In this document: positions 26,798 through 34,854 of the stretch, one piece after another
Layout: each line of letters opens with the position of its first letter
Position numbering within the stretch: position 1 is the first letter of the stretch
Translations under genes and position numbers: made by a program
The notes under the pieces: model-generated
Told to the model about the DNA's origin: nothing
Seen by the model: the letters and a program-made list of their open reading frames with translations, nothing else
Database searches by the model: none
Source: CAZRVH01 sp964603635
GTDB taxonomy: Bacteria; Patescibacteriota; Gracilibacteria; Peribacterales; Peribacteraceae
Assembly: GCA_964603635.1 (NCBI GenBank)
Contig: CAZRVH010000002.1
Span: 46,507 to 110,506 of the forward strand
Direction of reading: 5' to 3'
DNA length: 64,000 nucleotides

Positions 26798-27360
26798 AGG
26801 TTCGGGGAAGGCGGGGCAGGAGGATTGTCAGGGACGGATTCTGCTACGGGTGGCATGGGAGCTGGCGCCGGCGCGGGTACGACTTGGACCGGAGCTGATT
26901 CCTGCGGCTTGGCTTCCGACTCCTTCTTATGCGCATCCTTACGGAAATGCTTCCATCCGTCTGCGATGTTATGTACCACCGATTTCCAAGATTCGCGGAC
27001 GGCTTTCCAGTCTCCGCGCGCCGCCGCTCCGATAAGCGGCAAATCTTTCCACTTTCCCTGCGCGGCATTGATAAATCCAAGGGCGCACAAGGCAAGGACC
27101 GCAAGTTCCAGGAAACGCCCCGCGAACGGCACCATCCAAAACGCAATGCTCAGCACGAACAACACGACGCCTTGCTTCGCATGGAATCGGACGAAAGGCG
27201 AATCCCTCCTGGTGAAAAAAACCACGAGCGACAGGATCCATGCATAGCTGAGCGCGGCGATGTCCTTGTTCTCCTCGACGTCATCAAGCGGTTTTGCCGG
27301 AACAACCTCCGTTACGGGAGGAGGAGGCATTTGCTGATCCTGCGTGGGCTGTTGATCCAT
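26794..27360 (-). CDS. DUF4870/Tic20-like membrane protein with Pro-rich tails
   Basis: A 188-aa protein with a Pro-rich N-terminus, then two or three hydrophobic helices in about 30-105 with the pattern YAWILSLVVFFTRRDSPFVRFHAKQGVVLFV, typical of DUF4870/Tic20-like proteins. The C-terminal 60 residues are Lys/Pro/Ala-rich and probably disordered. Function is unknown. A TATACT 7 nt before the ATG gives a leaderless start, making this the promoter-proximal gene of the pyrH-frr operon. Confidence 0.7.
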   Translation of the reverse strand: MDQQPTQDQQMPPPPVTEVVPAKPLDDVEENKDIAALSYAWILSLVVFFTRRDSPFVRFHAKQGVVLFVLSIAFWMVPFAGRFLELAVLALCALGFINAAQGKWKDLPLIGAAARGDWKAVRESWKSVVHNIADGWKHFRKDAHKKESEAKPQESAPVQVVPAPAPAPMPPVAESVPDNPPAPPSPNL

Positions 27361-27410
27361 CGTCGAAAGTATAGCATAAAAACGGATCGCAAAGAGAAGG
27401 CAAAATCTGC

Positions 27411-27416
27411 TATAAT
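27411..27416 (+). promoter_or_regulatory. -10 box of tRNA-Arg
   Basis: TATAAT followed by 8 nt to the mature tRNA 5' end, so transcription should begin 0-2 nt before the tRNA. Confidence 0.65.
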
Positions 27417-27424
27417 AGACCTAT

Positions 27425-27502
27425 GTCCCGGTAGCTCAGTTGGATTAGAGCGGGAGCCTTCTAAGCTCCAGGTCATTGGTTCGATTCCAATCCGGGATAC
27501 CA
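27425..27502 (+). tRNA. tRNA-Arg (anticodon UCU)
   Basis: Acceptor arms GTCCCGG and CCGGGAT, anticodon loop CTTCTAA between GGAGC and GCTCC, T-arm GGTTCGATTCC and an encoded CCA. Its last 44 bases are repeated at 28107-28150. Confidence 0.95.
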
Positions 27503-27824
27503 CGTAAAATCATTCGCAGCGAAGCGAGGAGTGATTTTACGTGTCACGTGCCGCGCAGCCGTTTACGTGACAGCGAATGATCACGTGGCGCTGCCATTAC
27601 ACTCCAAAACTATCATTTTTGCATGAAGAACGAGAAGCGTTTTTACATGTCACGTGGAACGACTGAGTGAACTGCAAAATTCAATGACTTACATGGCACA
27701 GCCACTGTTCCAAGTCCGCAAAGAACAGCATTCTTTGCTATAAGTAGATTTAAAATTACGTACATACTGTAAATGCAATGAATACCTATTCTCCGAACAT
27801 TTCATAGGGAATTACTATTCAGTC
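27503..27824. other. Gene-free left part of the tRNA-Arg island
   Basis: AT-rich with several hairpins. The first has 12-bp perfect arms, CACGTAAAATCA and TGATTTTACGTG (27501-27512 and 27532-27543), starting in the tRNA CCA. CACGT-like motifs recur up to 27660. No gene is visible. Confidence 0.6.
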
Positions 27825-28112
27825 ATGTATCACGTCTATTTCCTTGAAAGCGAGAATACAAAGAAACACTACATCGGATATACGACTGACTTAACAAGAA
27901 GACTTTGTGAACACAACAACCATACGAATAAATCCACTTCAAAAGAATCACGATGGAAACTTATTTATTGCGAAACTTATGTAAATAAGATGGATGCCCT
28001 CGGAAGGGAGAAATTTCTTAAAAGTGGTTCGGGATGGAACTTTTTGAAGAAACAGCTTCATTTTTATCTCAACGATGAAAAACGCGTCGAGCGCAGCTCG
28101 GAAGTGTTCTAA
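27825..28112 (+). CDS. GIY-YIG endonuclease-like protein
   Basis: A 95-aa single-domain protein of the UPF0213/YhbQ type: MYHVYFLESENTKKHYIGYT carries the GIY-YIG equivalent (VYF ... YIG), Arg in LTRRLCEHN, and Glu in ALGREKFLKSG. Such small proteins are putative nucleases. The gene is AT-rich and lies in a segment bounded by two copies of the tRNA-Arg 3' end; its last codons run into the second copy. TACTAT 6 nt before the ATG gives a leaderless start. Confidence 0.85.
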   Translation: MYHVYFLESENTKKHYIGYTTDLTRRLCEHNNHTNKSTSKESRWKLIYCETYVNKMDALGREKFLKSGSGWNFLKKQLHFYLNDEKRVERSSEVF

Positions 28113-28150
28113 ACTCCAGGTCACCGGTTCGATTCCAATCCGGGATAGCA
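28107..28150 (+). repeat. Duplicate of the tRNA-Arg 3' end (attachment-site-like)
   Basis: 44 bp matching tRNA-Arg positions 27459-27502 with four mismatches, in direct orientation. It contains the anticodon 3' half, the T-arm and the acceptor 3' strand. The 648-bp segment between the copies has the layout of a small integrative insertion. Confidence 0.85.
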
Positions 28151-28175
28151 TTTGCAAGATAGTCCAGAAGGATCA

Positions 28176-28517
28176 TCATCCTTCCAATTCTTCCAGCGTC
28201 AAATCACCACCAATTGAAGGGCCGGATAGGAGACGAGTGTTCGTGGGGACATCTTTAAATACTTCTTGTGCCTCATTTAAATCATCGAAAATGCGCACGC
28301 GGGTTTCCCGAACCACGACGATGATCTTTCCCCGTAATCGCTCGAATATATTCGGGTAGAGACCACGATCGACTATATTATAAAAATCAATGCACGCACC
28401 GTAGCCATTTCCCACATATTCCCCGCGATAGTCGACAATCGGCAATGTCGGCGGCTCCTTCAACGAACCGAGTATGACATTGATCTCTTGTTCCAATCGC
28501 TCGTTTTCAATACTCAT
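28176..28517 (-). CDS. Hypothetical protein, 113 aa
   Basis: A soluble protein beginning MSIENERLEQEINVILGSL and ending GGDLTLEELEG. I recognise no family. The centre (IPNIFERLRGKIIVVVRETRVRIFDDLNEAQEVFKDVP-like text) suggests an alpha/beta fold similar to small DUF proteins with a DUF5678-like pattern, but this is a guess. TAAAAT lies 8 nt before the chosen ATG. It follows the ABC-F gene by 17 bp, so it may be partly co-transcribed. Confidence 0.6.
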   Translation of the reverse strand: MSIENERLEQEINVILGSLKEPPTLPIVDYRGEYVGNGYGACIDFYNIVDRGLYPNIFERLRGKIIVVVRETRVRIFDDLNEAQEVFKDVPTNTRLLSGPSIGGDLTLEELEG

Positions 28518-28534
28518 AGCGCTGCATTTTACGC

Positions 28535-29986
28535 TCACAACGCCCCCAGATCCAATTCTTCGTCGATGTCGATCTGCTTCAGGAATTCCTGGTCGTGGCT
28601 GATGAGGATCATGCCGCCCTTGTAGTCGTTCAAGGCCTTCGCGATGACCGGAATGTGACGGAAGTTGATGTGGTTCGTCGGTTCGTCCAGGATCAGCAGC
28701 GTCGGCTTCAGAAGCATGAAACGCGCGAAGCAAAGCAAACCCTTCTGGCCTTCGGATAACGCACGGGCAGGCGTCTGCACTTTGTCACCGGGCAAGAGGA
28801 ATCGCGCGGCCATGGAAAAGATTTCCTGGTGGTTCGGCTTCTCCATCGCTTCCTCCAGGATCTGGTACACGGTCTTGTCCATGGGGAGACCCGAGAAATC
28901 CTGGCGGTAGTACCCGACGACGACTCCCGGGGTGATCACGGCTCCTTTTTCCTTTCCCGTCGCCATGGCCTCGAGCAGCGTGCTCTTGCCGATGCCGTTG
29001 GGACCCGTAATGAGCACGCGATGACGCTTGCGCAGGGTAACCGCGACGTTTTTTTTCGTCGGCTTGTGATCCTTCATGATCGTTACGGACGTAATCTCGG
29101 CCAAGGGCTTCGTGAAGTCCGCGATATCGATGGTAAACGGCGGGATGGTCTTGTCCTCGCGTCGCACGTCGACCTTGTTGTCTTCCGCTTCTTCCACCGC
29201 GTCGCGCATCTTGCTCGCGAGCTTGCGCATCTTTCCCCCCTTGTGCGAGAAGAAGTTGATCTTGTCCTTCTGGTCCTGGATATCCTTTTCCATGCGGGCG
29301 TTCTGGCGCTGCTCGCGCTCGATCTGCTCCTGGATGCGCTCCACCACGTCGAAATAATCGCCGACATGCTGGTCCACCTTGTGCGAGTGCGCGTCCAGGT
29401 AGAGCACGCCTTCCGTGAAACTGTTCAGGAAGTCCGCGTCGTGGGAAATGACCATGCATGTCTTGTCGTACATCACCAGGAACCCCGTGAGATGATCGAT
29501 GCCCGCCTTGTCGAGGTTGTTCGTCGGTTCGTCGAGAAGAAGGATGTCCGGCTCCTGGATGAGCGCGTACGCAAGCAGAAGGCGCGCCTTCTGTCCGCCG
29601 GAGAACGCCGAGATTTTTTTGTCCAGGGGCGCCTTCAGGTTCACCGCGTCCAGCACCTTCGCGATATGGCGTTCGATGTCGTATTGCTTCTCCGTGAATG
29701 CGCCCTCGAAAAATTCCAAAACCGTCTTTTCCAAATCATCATGCGGAATGACCTGCTTGGCGATGCCGATAGTCACGCCTTTTTTGATATGGATTTCGCC
29801 TTCCTGGGGCTTCAGCTCCTTCATGATCATTTTGAAAATGGTACTCTTGCCCGCTCCGTTCTGCCCCATGATCGTCAGCTTCGCGTTCTCGCGCACCGAA
29901 AAGCTCGCCTCACTCAGGATGGGCTTGTGATGGTCGTATTCGAACGATACGTCCTGGAACCGGAGGATGACGTCGCCGTGATCCAT
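28535..29986 (-). CDS. ABC-F family ATPase
   Basis: A 483-aa soluble protein with two ATP-binding domains and no membrane helices. Domain 1: Walker A GQNGAGKST, signature FSGGQKARL, Walker B ILLLDEPTNNLD. Domain 2: GPNGIGKST, a signature reading ALSEGQKGLL instead of LSGGQ, and LLILDEPTNHIN. A charged helical linker (about 235-290) connects them. ABC-F proteins act at the ribosome on stalled translation or antibiotic protection; which role this one plays is not evident. The ATG at 29986 is where homology begins. Confidence 0.88.
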   Translation of the reverse strand: MDHGDVILRFQDVSFEYDHHKPILSEASFSVRENAKLTIMGQNGAGKSTIFKMIMKELKPQEGEIHIKKGVTIGIAKQVIPHDDLEKTVLEFFEGAFTEKQYDIERHIAKVLDAVNLKAPLDKKISAFSGGQKARLLLAYALIQEPDILLLDEPTNNLDKAGIDHLTGFLVMYDKTCMVISHDADFLNSFTEGVLYLDAHSHKVDQHVGDYFDVVERIQEQIEREQRQNARMEKDIQDQKDKINFFSHKGGKMRKLASKMRDAVEEAEDNKVDVRREDKTIPPFTIDIADFTKPLAEITSVTIMKDHKPTKKNVAVTLRKRHRVLITGPNGIGKSTLLEAMATGKEKGAVITPGVVVGYYRQDFSGLPMDKTVYQILEEAMEKPNHQEIFSMAARFLLPGDKVQTPARALSEGQKGLLCFARFMLLKPTLLILDEPTNHINFRHIPVIAKALNDYKGGMILISHDQEFLKQIDIDEELDLGAL

Positions 29987-30113
29987 GGGAAAAGGGGAAA
30001 TTGAGCCGGCATGATAGGGATTTCCCCTGATTTTTGGTAGAGGAAATAAGCGCACCTACTCCTGCGAAGACTTGCACCGGAAAAACCCGCTGGGCGCCCG
30101 GTCGGGCTATGAC

Positions 30114-31838
30114 TTACTGCCCCTCCGTTGCGAACGTGAACGGGAGGAGGAAAAGATCGAACAGCCAGCGGAAGAACGAGCCGAACGACCATTCCTCTTG
30201 GCACAGCTTGTCGCATCCGTCGCCGTCCGCAAGGTTCGCGTCGTCGCACCGTTCCTTCCCTTCGATTTTACCGTTTCCGCAGACAGGCACGGCGCATTCC
30301 ACGGAGCAATCGTCGGTATTCACCAGGTTGCCGTCGTCGCACTCTTCGCCCGCTTCGGTTTTGCCGTCACCGCACACCGGCACGTAGGGCTTGGCGCACA
30401 AGATGGTGCATTCCGCAGTCTCTTTTCCCTTTCCATCGCACTCCTCCCCCGCATCGACGACCCCGTCGCCGCAATAAGCCTGTTTGCAGTCCTTGCGGCA
30501 TGCATCCGGATCCGTATTGGAGTTGGCCGCGCCCGCGTCGCACGCTTCCCCGTTATCCACCACTCCGTCCCCGCATTTCGGCTTCAGGCATTTGGTCCTG
30601 CATGCGTCCCGCATCGTATCGGAATTGCCTGCGCCGGCGTCGCATTGCTCCTTGGCATCCACGATCCCGTCGCCGCATTTCGCGTTCGTGCAATCGGGTC
30701 GGCAAGCGTTCGGCAGCAAGGAATTCCTCCCGCCCGAATCACACTGCTCCTTTCCCTCCTTCAGGTTGTTTCCGCACACGGCCGCAAGATCGACGGGCTC
30801 GAAGGCCGGCGAAACCGAAGAAGTCGCGGCGGCGGATGAGATGCTGGCGGCGGACGCCACGGAAAGGGCCGAGGACGGCTGAGATGATGCCAGCGAGGCG
30901 GAAGAACCGCTCTTCGCGGAAGCGGACGAAACGGAGGAAATCGATACCGAACCGCTGGAAGACAATTCCGAGGAGGAGGAAGAGGAAGGAAGGGAAATGG
31001 GCGCGGGCACCTGGCAGGCAGGCAGGATCTTCCACTTGCATCCGCCCGCGCAGGATTCCGGATCGTCCTTGGCGCACACCGGGACCGCGCATGTCTTGCC
31101 GCACTGCGCCTCAAGGAAGCTTCCGTCCGTTGCCTTCGTCGGCTCGCACTCCTCGGCGGCACTCCGCGTGACATATCCGTCTCCGCAATACGGAACCTTG
31201 CACTCGCTATTGCAGAGCGGCGAAGTGCCATTTTGGAGGCCGATGTCGCACTCCTCGCCGGCATCCAGCCTTGAATTTCCGCAAAACGTAGACTGAATGG
31301 TGCATGTGAGCGAACACGCATCGTCCCCCCTCTTGTTTCCGTCGTCGCACTGTTCCTTTCCCTCGACGCGCCCGTTACCGCAGAGGGGCTTCGTACAATC
31401 GTTGAGACAGGCATCGTTCTCCACGCTGTTTCCGTCATCGCATTCCTCGACGTTTTTTTGGACAACTTTATCGCCGCATTTGGCCGATTTGCACGCGGCG
31501 GTACAGGCGTCGGTAGCATCTGTGTTACCATCGTCACATTCCTCGCCGTTATCGATACTCGCGTTGCCGCAGTTCGGAAGCGTGCAGACGCTTTTCTGAT
31601 TAACGGCCGAGGTGCAGGCATAGCCCGCCTCCTTGTTGCAAGAATCGTTGCATCCGTCGTAGTTCGCGATATTGCCGTCGTCACATTCCTCGTTCGCCGT
31701 CAGTTTCCCGTCTCCGCAGACAACCGCCGCCGCGTCCGTCGGGCGCGGATGTTCCGAAAGAAGCACGGCGAACAACGCCAGGGCCGCGAAAAATGCGGCT
31801 TTCGAGTGCGTGTGCGCCATGTTCGGGTCGTGTTTCAT
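30114..31838 (-). CDS. Secreted cysteine-rich DUF4215-repeat protein
   Basis: A 574-aa protein with a signal peptide (FFAALALFAVLLSEHPRPTDA), about six N-terminal DUF4215/myxococcal Cys-rich repeats (CGDGxxxxxEECDDGNxxxxDxC), a Ser/Ala-rich linker near 285-350, and about six further repeats. The C-terminus is hydrophobic (FFRWLFDLFLLPFTFAT) and may anchor the protein. Each repeat has six or so cysteines, so folding needs disulfides. Such proteins are common on CPR surfaces; the ligand is unknown. A TATAAT 9 nt before the ATG supports the start. Confidence 0.82.
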   Translation of the reverse strand: MKHDPNMAHTHSKAAFFAALALFAVLLSEHPRPTDAAAVVCGDGKLTANEECDDGNIANYDGCNDSCNKEAGYACTSAVNQKSVCTLPNCGNASIDNGEECDDGNTDATDACTAACKSAKCGDKVVQKNVEECDDGNSVENDACLNDCTKPLCGNGRVEGKEQCDDGNKRGDDACSLTCTIQSTFCGNSRLDAGEECDIGLQNGTSPLCNSECKVPYCGDGYVTRSAAEECEPTKATDGSFLEAQCGKTCAVPVCAKDDPESCAGGCKWKILPACQVPAPISLPSSSSSSELSSSGSVSISSVSSASAKSGSSASLASSQPSSALSVASAASISSAAATSSVSPAFEPVDLAAVCGNNLKEGKEQCDSGGRNSLLPNACRPDCTNAKCGDGIVDAKEQCDAGAGNSDTMRDACRTKCLKPKCGDGVVDNGEACDAGAANSNTDPDACRKDCKQAYCGDGVVDAGEECDGKGKETAECTILCAKPYVPVCGDGKTEAGEECDDGNLVNTDDCSVECAVPVCGNGKIEGKERCDDANLADGDGCDKLCQEEWSFGSFFRWLFDLFLLPFTFATEGQ

Positions 31839-31936
31839 ATTCCGTTCATTATAGCATTTTCAAGCGGTTTTTGCCAGCCATAAAAACGCCTATGGAAGCC
31901 ATATGTTGCAGGGAATAAGGATTCCTTCGGACAGAG

Positions 31937-32281
31937 TCACCGGCGCGTGGCCATCTCCTTTTCCTCCGCGACGTACGTTTTCCGCTTCGTCGGGATCATT
32001 GCCTGGATTTTTTGGTCGCTTTGAAGGGTTTCCAACGACTGCTGCTGGGCAACTTGCATCTTTTGGACCTCCTCTTCAAGCAACAGTTGGGAGCGCTCAT
32101 ATTCGAGGGTGCGTAACCTGTATCCCTTGGTCGCGTTCGCGTTTTCGTGGAACAGGATCATCAACGCAAGCAACAGGATGAGCGATCCGATGCACACCAT
32201 CAGCAACACCGTGCTCTGGTCGATCAGCTTGCCGAGTGACGAGCGACGCGTAACGGCCGATGATGAGAAGAGTTGGAACAT
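31937..32281 (-). CDS. ftsL: FtsL/DivIC-like septum protein
   Basis: A 114-aa single-pass protein: polar N-terminus, one membrane helix (about 24-46: TVLLMVCIGSLILLLALMILF), then a leucine- and Gln/Glu-rich coiled coil (LEYERSQLLLEEEVQKMQVAQQQ). This is the FtsL/DivIC layout, and the position 10 bp behind rsmH is the usual place of ftsL. The identification rests on context plus layout. The normally following ftsI and mur genes are absent here. Confidence 0.7.
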   Translation of the reverse strand: MFQLFSSSAVTRRSSLGKLIDQSTVLLMVCIGSLILLLALMILFHENANATKGYRLRTLEYERSQLLLEEEVQKMQVAQQQSLETLQSDQKIQAMIPTKRKTYVAEEKEMATRR

Positions 32282-32291
32282 GGTATTGGAA

Positions 32292-33191
32292 TCATTCCGA
32301 TTTTTTCAGGATGACGCGGAACTTCGCGCTGCGGGCGCGCTGGTTTTCCTGGATTTCCTGGTCGGAAGGAACGACGGCTTTGGGAGTGATAAGTTCGAAG
32401 GCGCTGGGAACCGCGACTTTCCCCGTCACCGGATCCTTCAGCGGCGTGCAGACCTCGCGGAACAGATGCTTCACGATGCGATCTTCAAGGGAATGGTAGC
32501 TGAGAACTCCCATGCGTCCACCCGGTTTCAGGAGATCCAATCCCGCGTGCAACAACTCGGTTAAAGCGCCGAGTTCGTCATTGATCGCGATGCGCAATGC
32601 CTGGAACACCTGTGGCAACACGGACTTCGCGCGATAGCCGTACGCCTCTTCCACGATTCCTTTCACCGCGCTTGTCGTCTCCCATCTCCTTCCCGCAAGA
32701 AGTTTCGACAGCCGGTTGGACTGTTGAAGCTCTCCGTATTTGCGGAAAACCACGTAGAGGTCTTCCGGGGAAATGCGTTCCAGGAAGTCCGCGGCGGTCT
32801 CGCCGGTCGATCGGTCGAAACGCAGGTCCAGCGGACCGTCGAAGCGGAAGGAAAATCCCCTCTCGGCATTATCGATGTGCGGGGAACTAAGGCCGAGGTC
32901 GGCGAAGATGATGTCGAAGGGATCGAGCCCCAATGATCGGACATCCCCGAAGTTGATATGGTGCAACTCGGCCTGCGGTCCGAACGGAGCCAAACGCTCC
33001 CGCGCAAAGGAAAGATTGTCGCTATCCGCATCCAAGGCAACCAAATGGCCGGAGGGGCCGATCGCTTTCAAAAAAGCCTCGGAATGCCCGCCAAGACCAA
33101 GAGTCACGTCCAACACCCTATTTCCTTTCTTCGGCTGAAGAATATCGATCGCCGTCGATAACAGGACCGATGTATGTCGCATGTCCGCCAT
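32292..33191 (-). CDS. rsmH: 16S rRNA (cytosine-1402-N4)-methyltransferase
   Basis: The 299-aa enzyme (MraW) methylates C1402 in the ribosomal P site. Motifs: HTSVLLSTAIDIL, SAM loop VLDVTLGLGGHSEAFL, FADLGLSSPHID, PEDLYVVFRKYGE, QVFQALRIAINDEL, GGRMGVLSYHSLEDRIVKH. Length is normal. TAGACT lies 10 nt before the ATG, with TTGCCC 16 bp further upstream. It starts a two-gene operon with ftsL. Confidence 0.94.
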   Translation of the reverse strand: MADMRHTSVLLSTAIDILQPKKGNRVLDVTLGLGGHSEAFLKAIGPSGHLVALDADSDNLSFARERLAPFGPQAELHHINFGDVRSLGLDPFDIIFADLGLSSPHIDNAERGFSFRFDGPLDLRFDRSTGETAADFLERISPEDLYVVFRKYGELQQSNRLSKLLAGRRWETTSAVKGIVEEAYGYRAKSVLPQVFQALRIAINDELGALTELLHAGLDLLKPGGRMGVLSYHSLEDRIVKHLFREVCTPLKDPVTGKVAVPSAFELITPKAVVPSDQEIQENQRARSAKFRVILKKSE

Positions 33192-33343
33192 GGGTATCCA
33201 GAGTCTAGGGCAGAAACGGCTACGGGCAATGTTTTATGCTTGTCATTCCCCTCTTCTGAATCCTGCATACAAAAATTACTCAATATATCGATTCTCACCC
33301 CTATAAACAGGTCTCTTTTGGCTTTCTGAGGCCATCCGTATCA

Positions 33344-33371
33344 TTGACTTTTATATAATTTATTATAGTAT
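33344..33371 (+). promoter_or_regulatory. Promoter of the L,D-transpeptidase-like gene
   Basis: TTGACT, 16-bp AT-rich spacer, TAGTAT, then 9 nt to the ATG at 33381. The leader would be 2-3 nt at most. Confidence 0.65.
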
Positions 33372-33380
33372 AGCTAACCC

Positions 33381-33923
33381 ATGACACACCTTCTCTCTGT
33401 CTTGTTTGGCATTACCATGGCTGCAGCGGTTCCGCAGGTCGATTCCCCCTCCGTTCCGCAGGAATCCTGGATCTCCATGAAAGGAGATCGCATGATCGTC
33501 GATACAAGGGATAATATGGGCTATTTGGTCCATGATAACGGTTCCTATCTGCAATTTAAGGTCGCCACGGGCCAAAAGCGAGTCGTGCGCTACCTTGGGC
33601 TAAGCTATAACGCCGCAACGCCCAACAGGCGGTGGACCGTCCTCTCCACCCATATCCAGCCCGACCGCACGACTTTCGGTCCCAGCGGCCTCTTCCTACG
33701 CCTCTACTACAAAGACGAGCGTACGTCCTACGGTATCCATTCCCATCGCTCCATCGCGACCATGCTGGAGGAGGAGGAGAAGCGCTACGCAAGCATGGGG
33801 TGCGTGCTTGTGACCGATGACATCCTTGCCTTCATCACCCAGTCCTATTATCTCAACGGAAATACGCTCGACGTAGTGACGGTGAACGGCATCGACACGT
33901 CGTTGCTCGCGAAGGCGGATTAA
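33381..33923 (+). CDS. Divergent L,D-transpeptidase (YkuD)-like secreted protein
   Basis: A 180-aa protein with a short signal peptide (LLSVLFGITMAAAVP). The body follows the YkuD plan: IVDTRDNMGYLVHDNGSYLQFKVATGQ, then a His in YGIHSH and the Ser-x-Gly-Cys signature as ASMGCVLVTDDI, with the catalytic Cys and His at the right order and spacing (about 20 residues). YkuD enzymes make 3-3 peptidoglycan cross-links. The usual HGC is MGC here, so activity is plausible but not certain. It stands alone between a promoter and tRNA-Ser. Confidence 0.65.
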   Translation: MTHLLSVLFGITMAAAVPQVDSPSVPQESWISMKGDRMIVDTRDNMGYLVHDNGSYLQFKVATGQKRVVRYLGLSYNAATPNRRWTVLSTHIQPDRTTFGPSGLFLRLYYKDERTSYGIHSHRSIATMLEEEEKRYASMGCVLVTDDILAFITQSYYLNGNTLDVVTVNGIDTSLLAKAD

Positions 33924-33928
33924 AGCCT

Positions 33929-34019
33929 GGCGGAGAGGGAGGGATTCGAACCCTCGATACGGTTTTACCCGTATACCACATTAGCAGTGTGGTGCTTTCG
34001 GCCTCTCAGCCACCTCTCC
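33929..34019 (-). tRNA. tRNA-Ser (anticodon GCU)
   Basis: Class II tRNA with a long variable arm. Acceptor arms GGAGAGG and CCTCTCC, anticodon loop CTGCTAA between CCACA and TGTGG, T-arm GGTTCGAATCC and an encoded CCA. A TATACT lies 10 nt before the 5' end. Confidence 0.95.
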
Positions 34020-34099
34020 AGGCCTGGGGAGTATAAAGACTGGCCTTCCTCTTTGAAAGATGGAATTTGACCGAAATAAGGCCGTTCGCACGTATGGGA

Positions 34100-34813
34100 T
34101 CATGAGGATTCCTCCATGGCGGATTTTTTCCTGTACGCACACCACTTGCAGTCATTCGATGAGGGCGGAGGCACGTCGCTTTCCAGGCATTCCTTGATGG
34201 CGACCAACGCGTCCTCGATCCACTCCCCCTTCCCTTCGTACGGAAGGATCTGCGGCGTGAACTCCAGTTTTTTATCGAACGAATCCTTCTCCTTGTCCGC
34301 GTTCACGAACACGAAGTATCCGGTATCTGACACGTCGAATCCGTTGTGCCGGAAGAGCCATTGGTAAAACTCCAACTGGCGTTTGTATCCTGCACGATAG
34401 TCGCCGTCGAGAGTGATGGCCGCTCCCGTGCTGGTCGCCTTGTAATCGACGATCGCGAGCGTGCCGTCGTCATGCTTCCATACGTCATCGACGATACCGA
34501 ACAGAAACAATCCGTCATGCACGACATCGATGCCTTTCGTGCGCCACGTATCGAGGTCGCGATGCTTGAACGGCACGGCTTCGACCCCGTACAGGGACAT
34601 CAGCGGATGGGCCTTCTCACCCAGGCGATACGTATCGAATTCCTTCTTCAGCAAATGGTCCACCGCCAAGTTCAATGAATACGAAGCGAAGTCCGGACGC
34701 ATGACACCGCGGACCTTGTCTAAATAGAAACACCTCGGGCATTCGATAAAAAGTTCAACTTTCGACCTGCTGATGCGGATCGGTTCGCCCGTAGATATTT
34801 TGGAGTCCTTCAT
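34100..34813 (-). CDS. PD-(D/E)XK nuclease, Cas4/RecB-like
   Basis: A 237-aa nuclease. An N-terminal SRSKVELFIECPRCFYLDKVRG carries the first two cysteines, and a C-terminal DCKWCAYRKKS carries two more, the Cys pattern of Cas4/AddB iron-sulfur nucleases. The active site is seen as FGIVDDVW (Asp), LAIVDYKAT (D-x-K) and QLEFYQWLF (Gln-Tyr). There are no cas genes nearby, so it is probably a repair exonuclease. A strong promoter (TTGGAA at 34846-34851, 18 bp, TATGAT) ends 8 nt before the ATG. Confidence 0.85.
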   Translation of the reverse strand: MKDSKISTGEPIRISRSKVELFIECPRCFYLDKVRGVMRPDFASYSLNLAVDHLLKKEFDTYRLGEKAHPLMSLYGVEAVPFKHRDLDTWRTKGIDVVHDGLFLFGIVDDVWKHDDGTLAIVDYKATSTGAAITLDGDYRAGYKRQLEFYQWLFRHNGFDVSDTGYFVFVNADKEKDSFDKKLEFTPQILPYEGKGEWIEDALVAIKECLESDVPPPSSNDCKWCAYRKKSAMEESS

Positions 34814-34854
34814 GAAAACGAATCATACGACGATACTTCGCGGGATTCCAACGA

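Noticed and set aside
34100..34813. A CRISPR-associated Cas4
   Set aside because: The Cys and nuclease pattern is Cas4-like, but no cas1/cas2 and no repeat array occur in the window; a repair nuclease is more likely.
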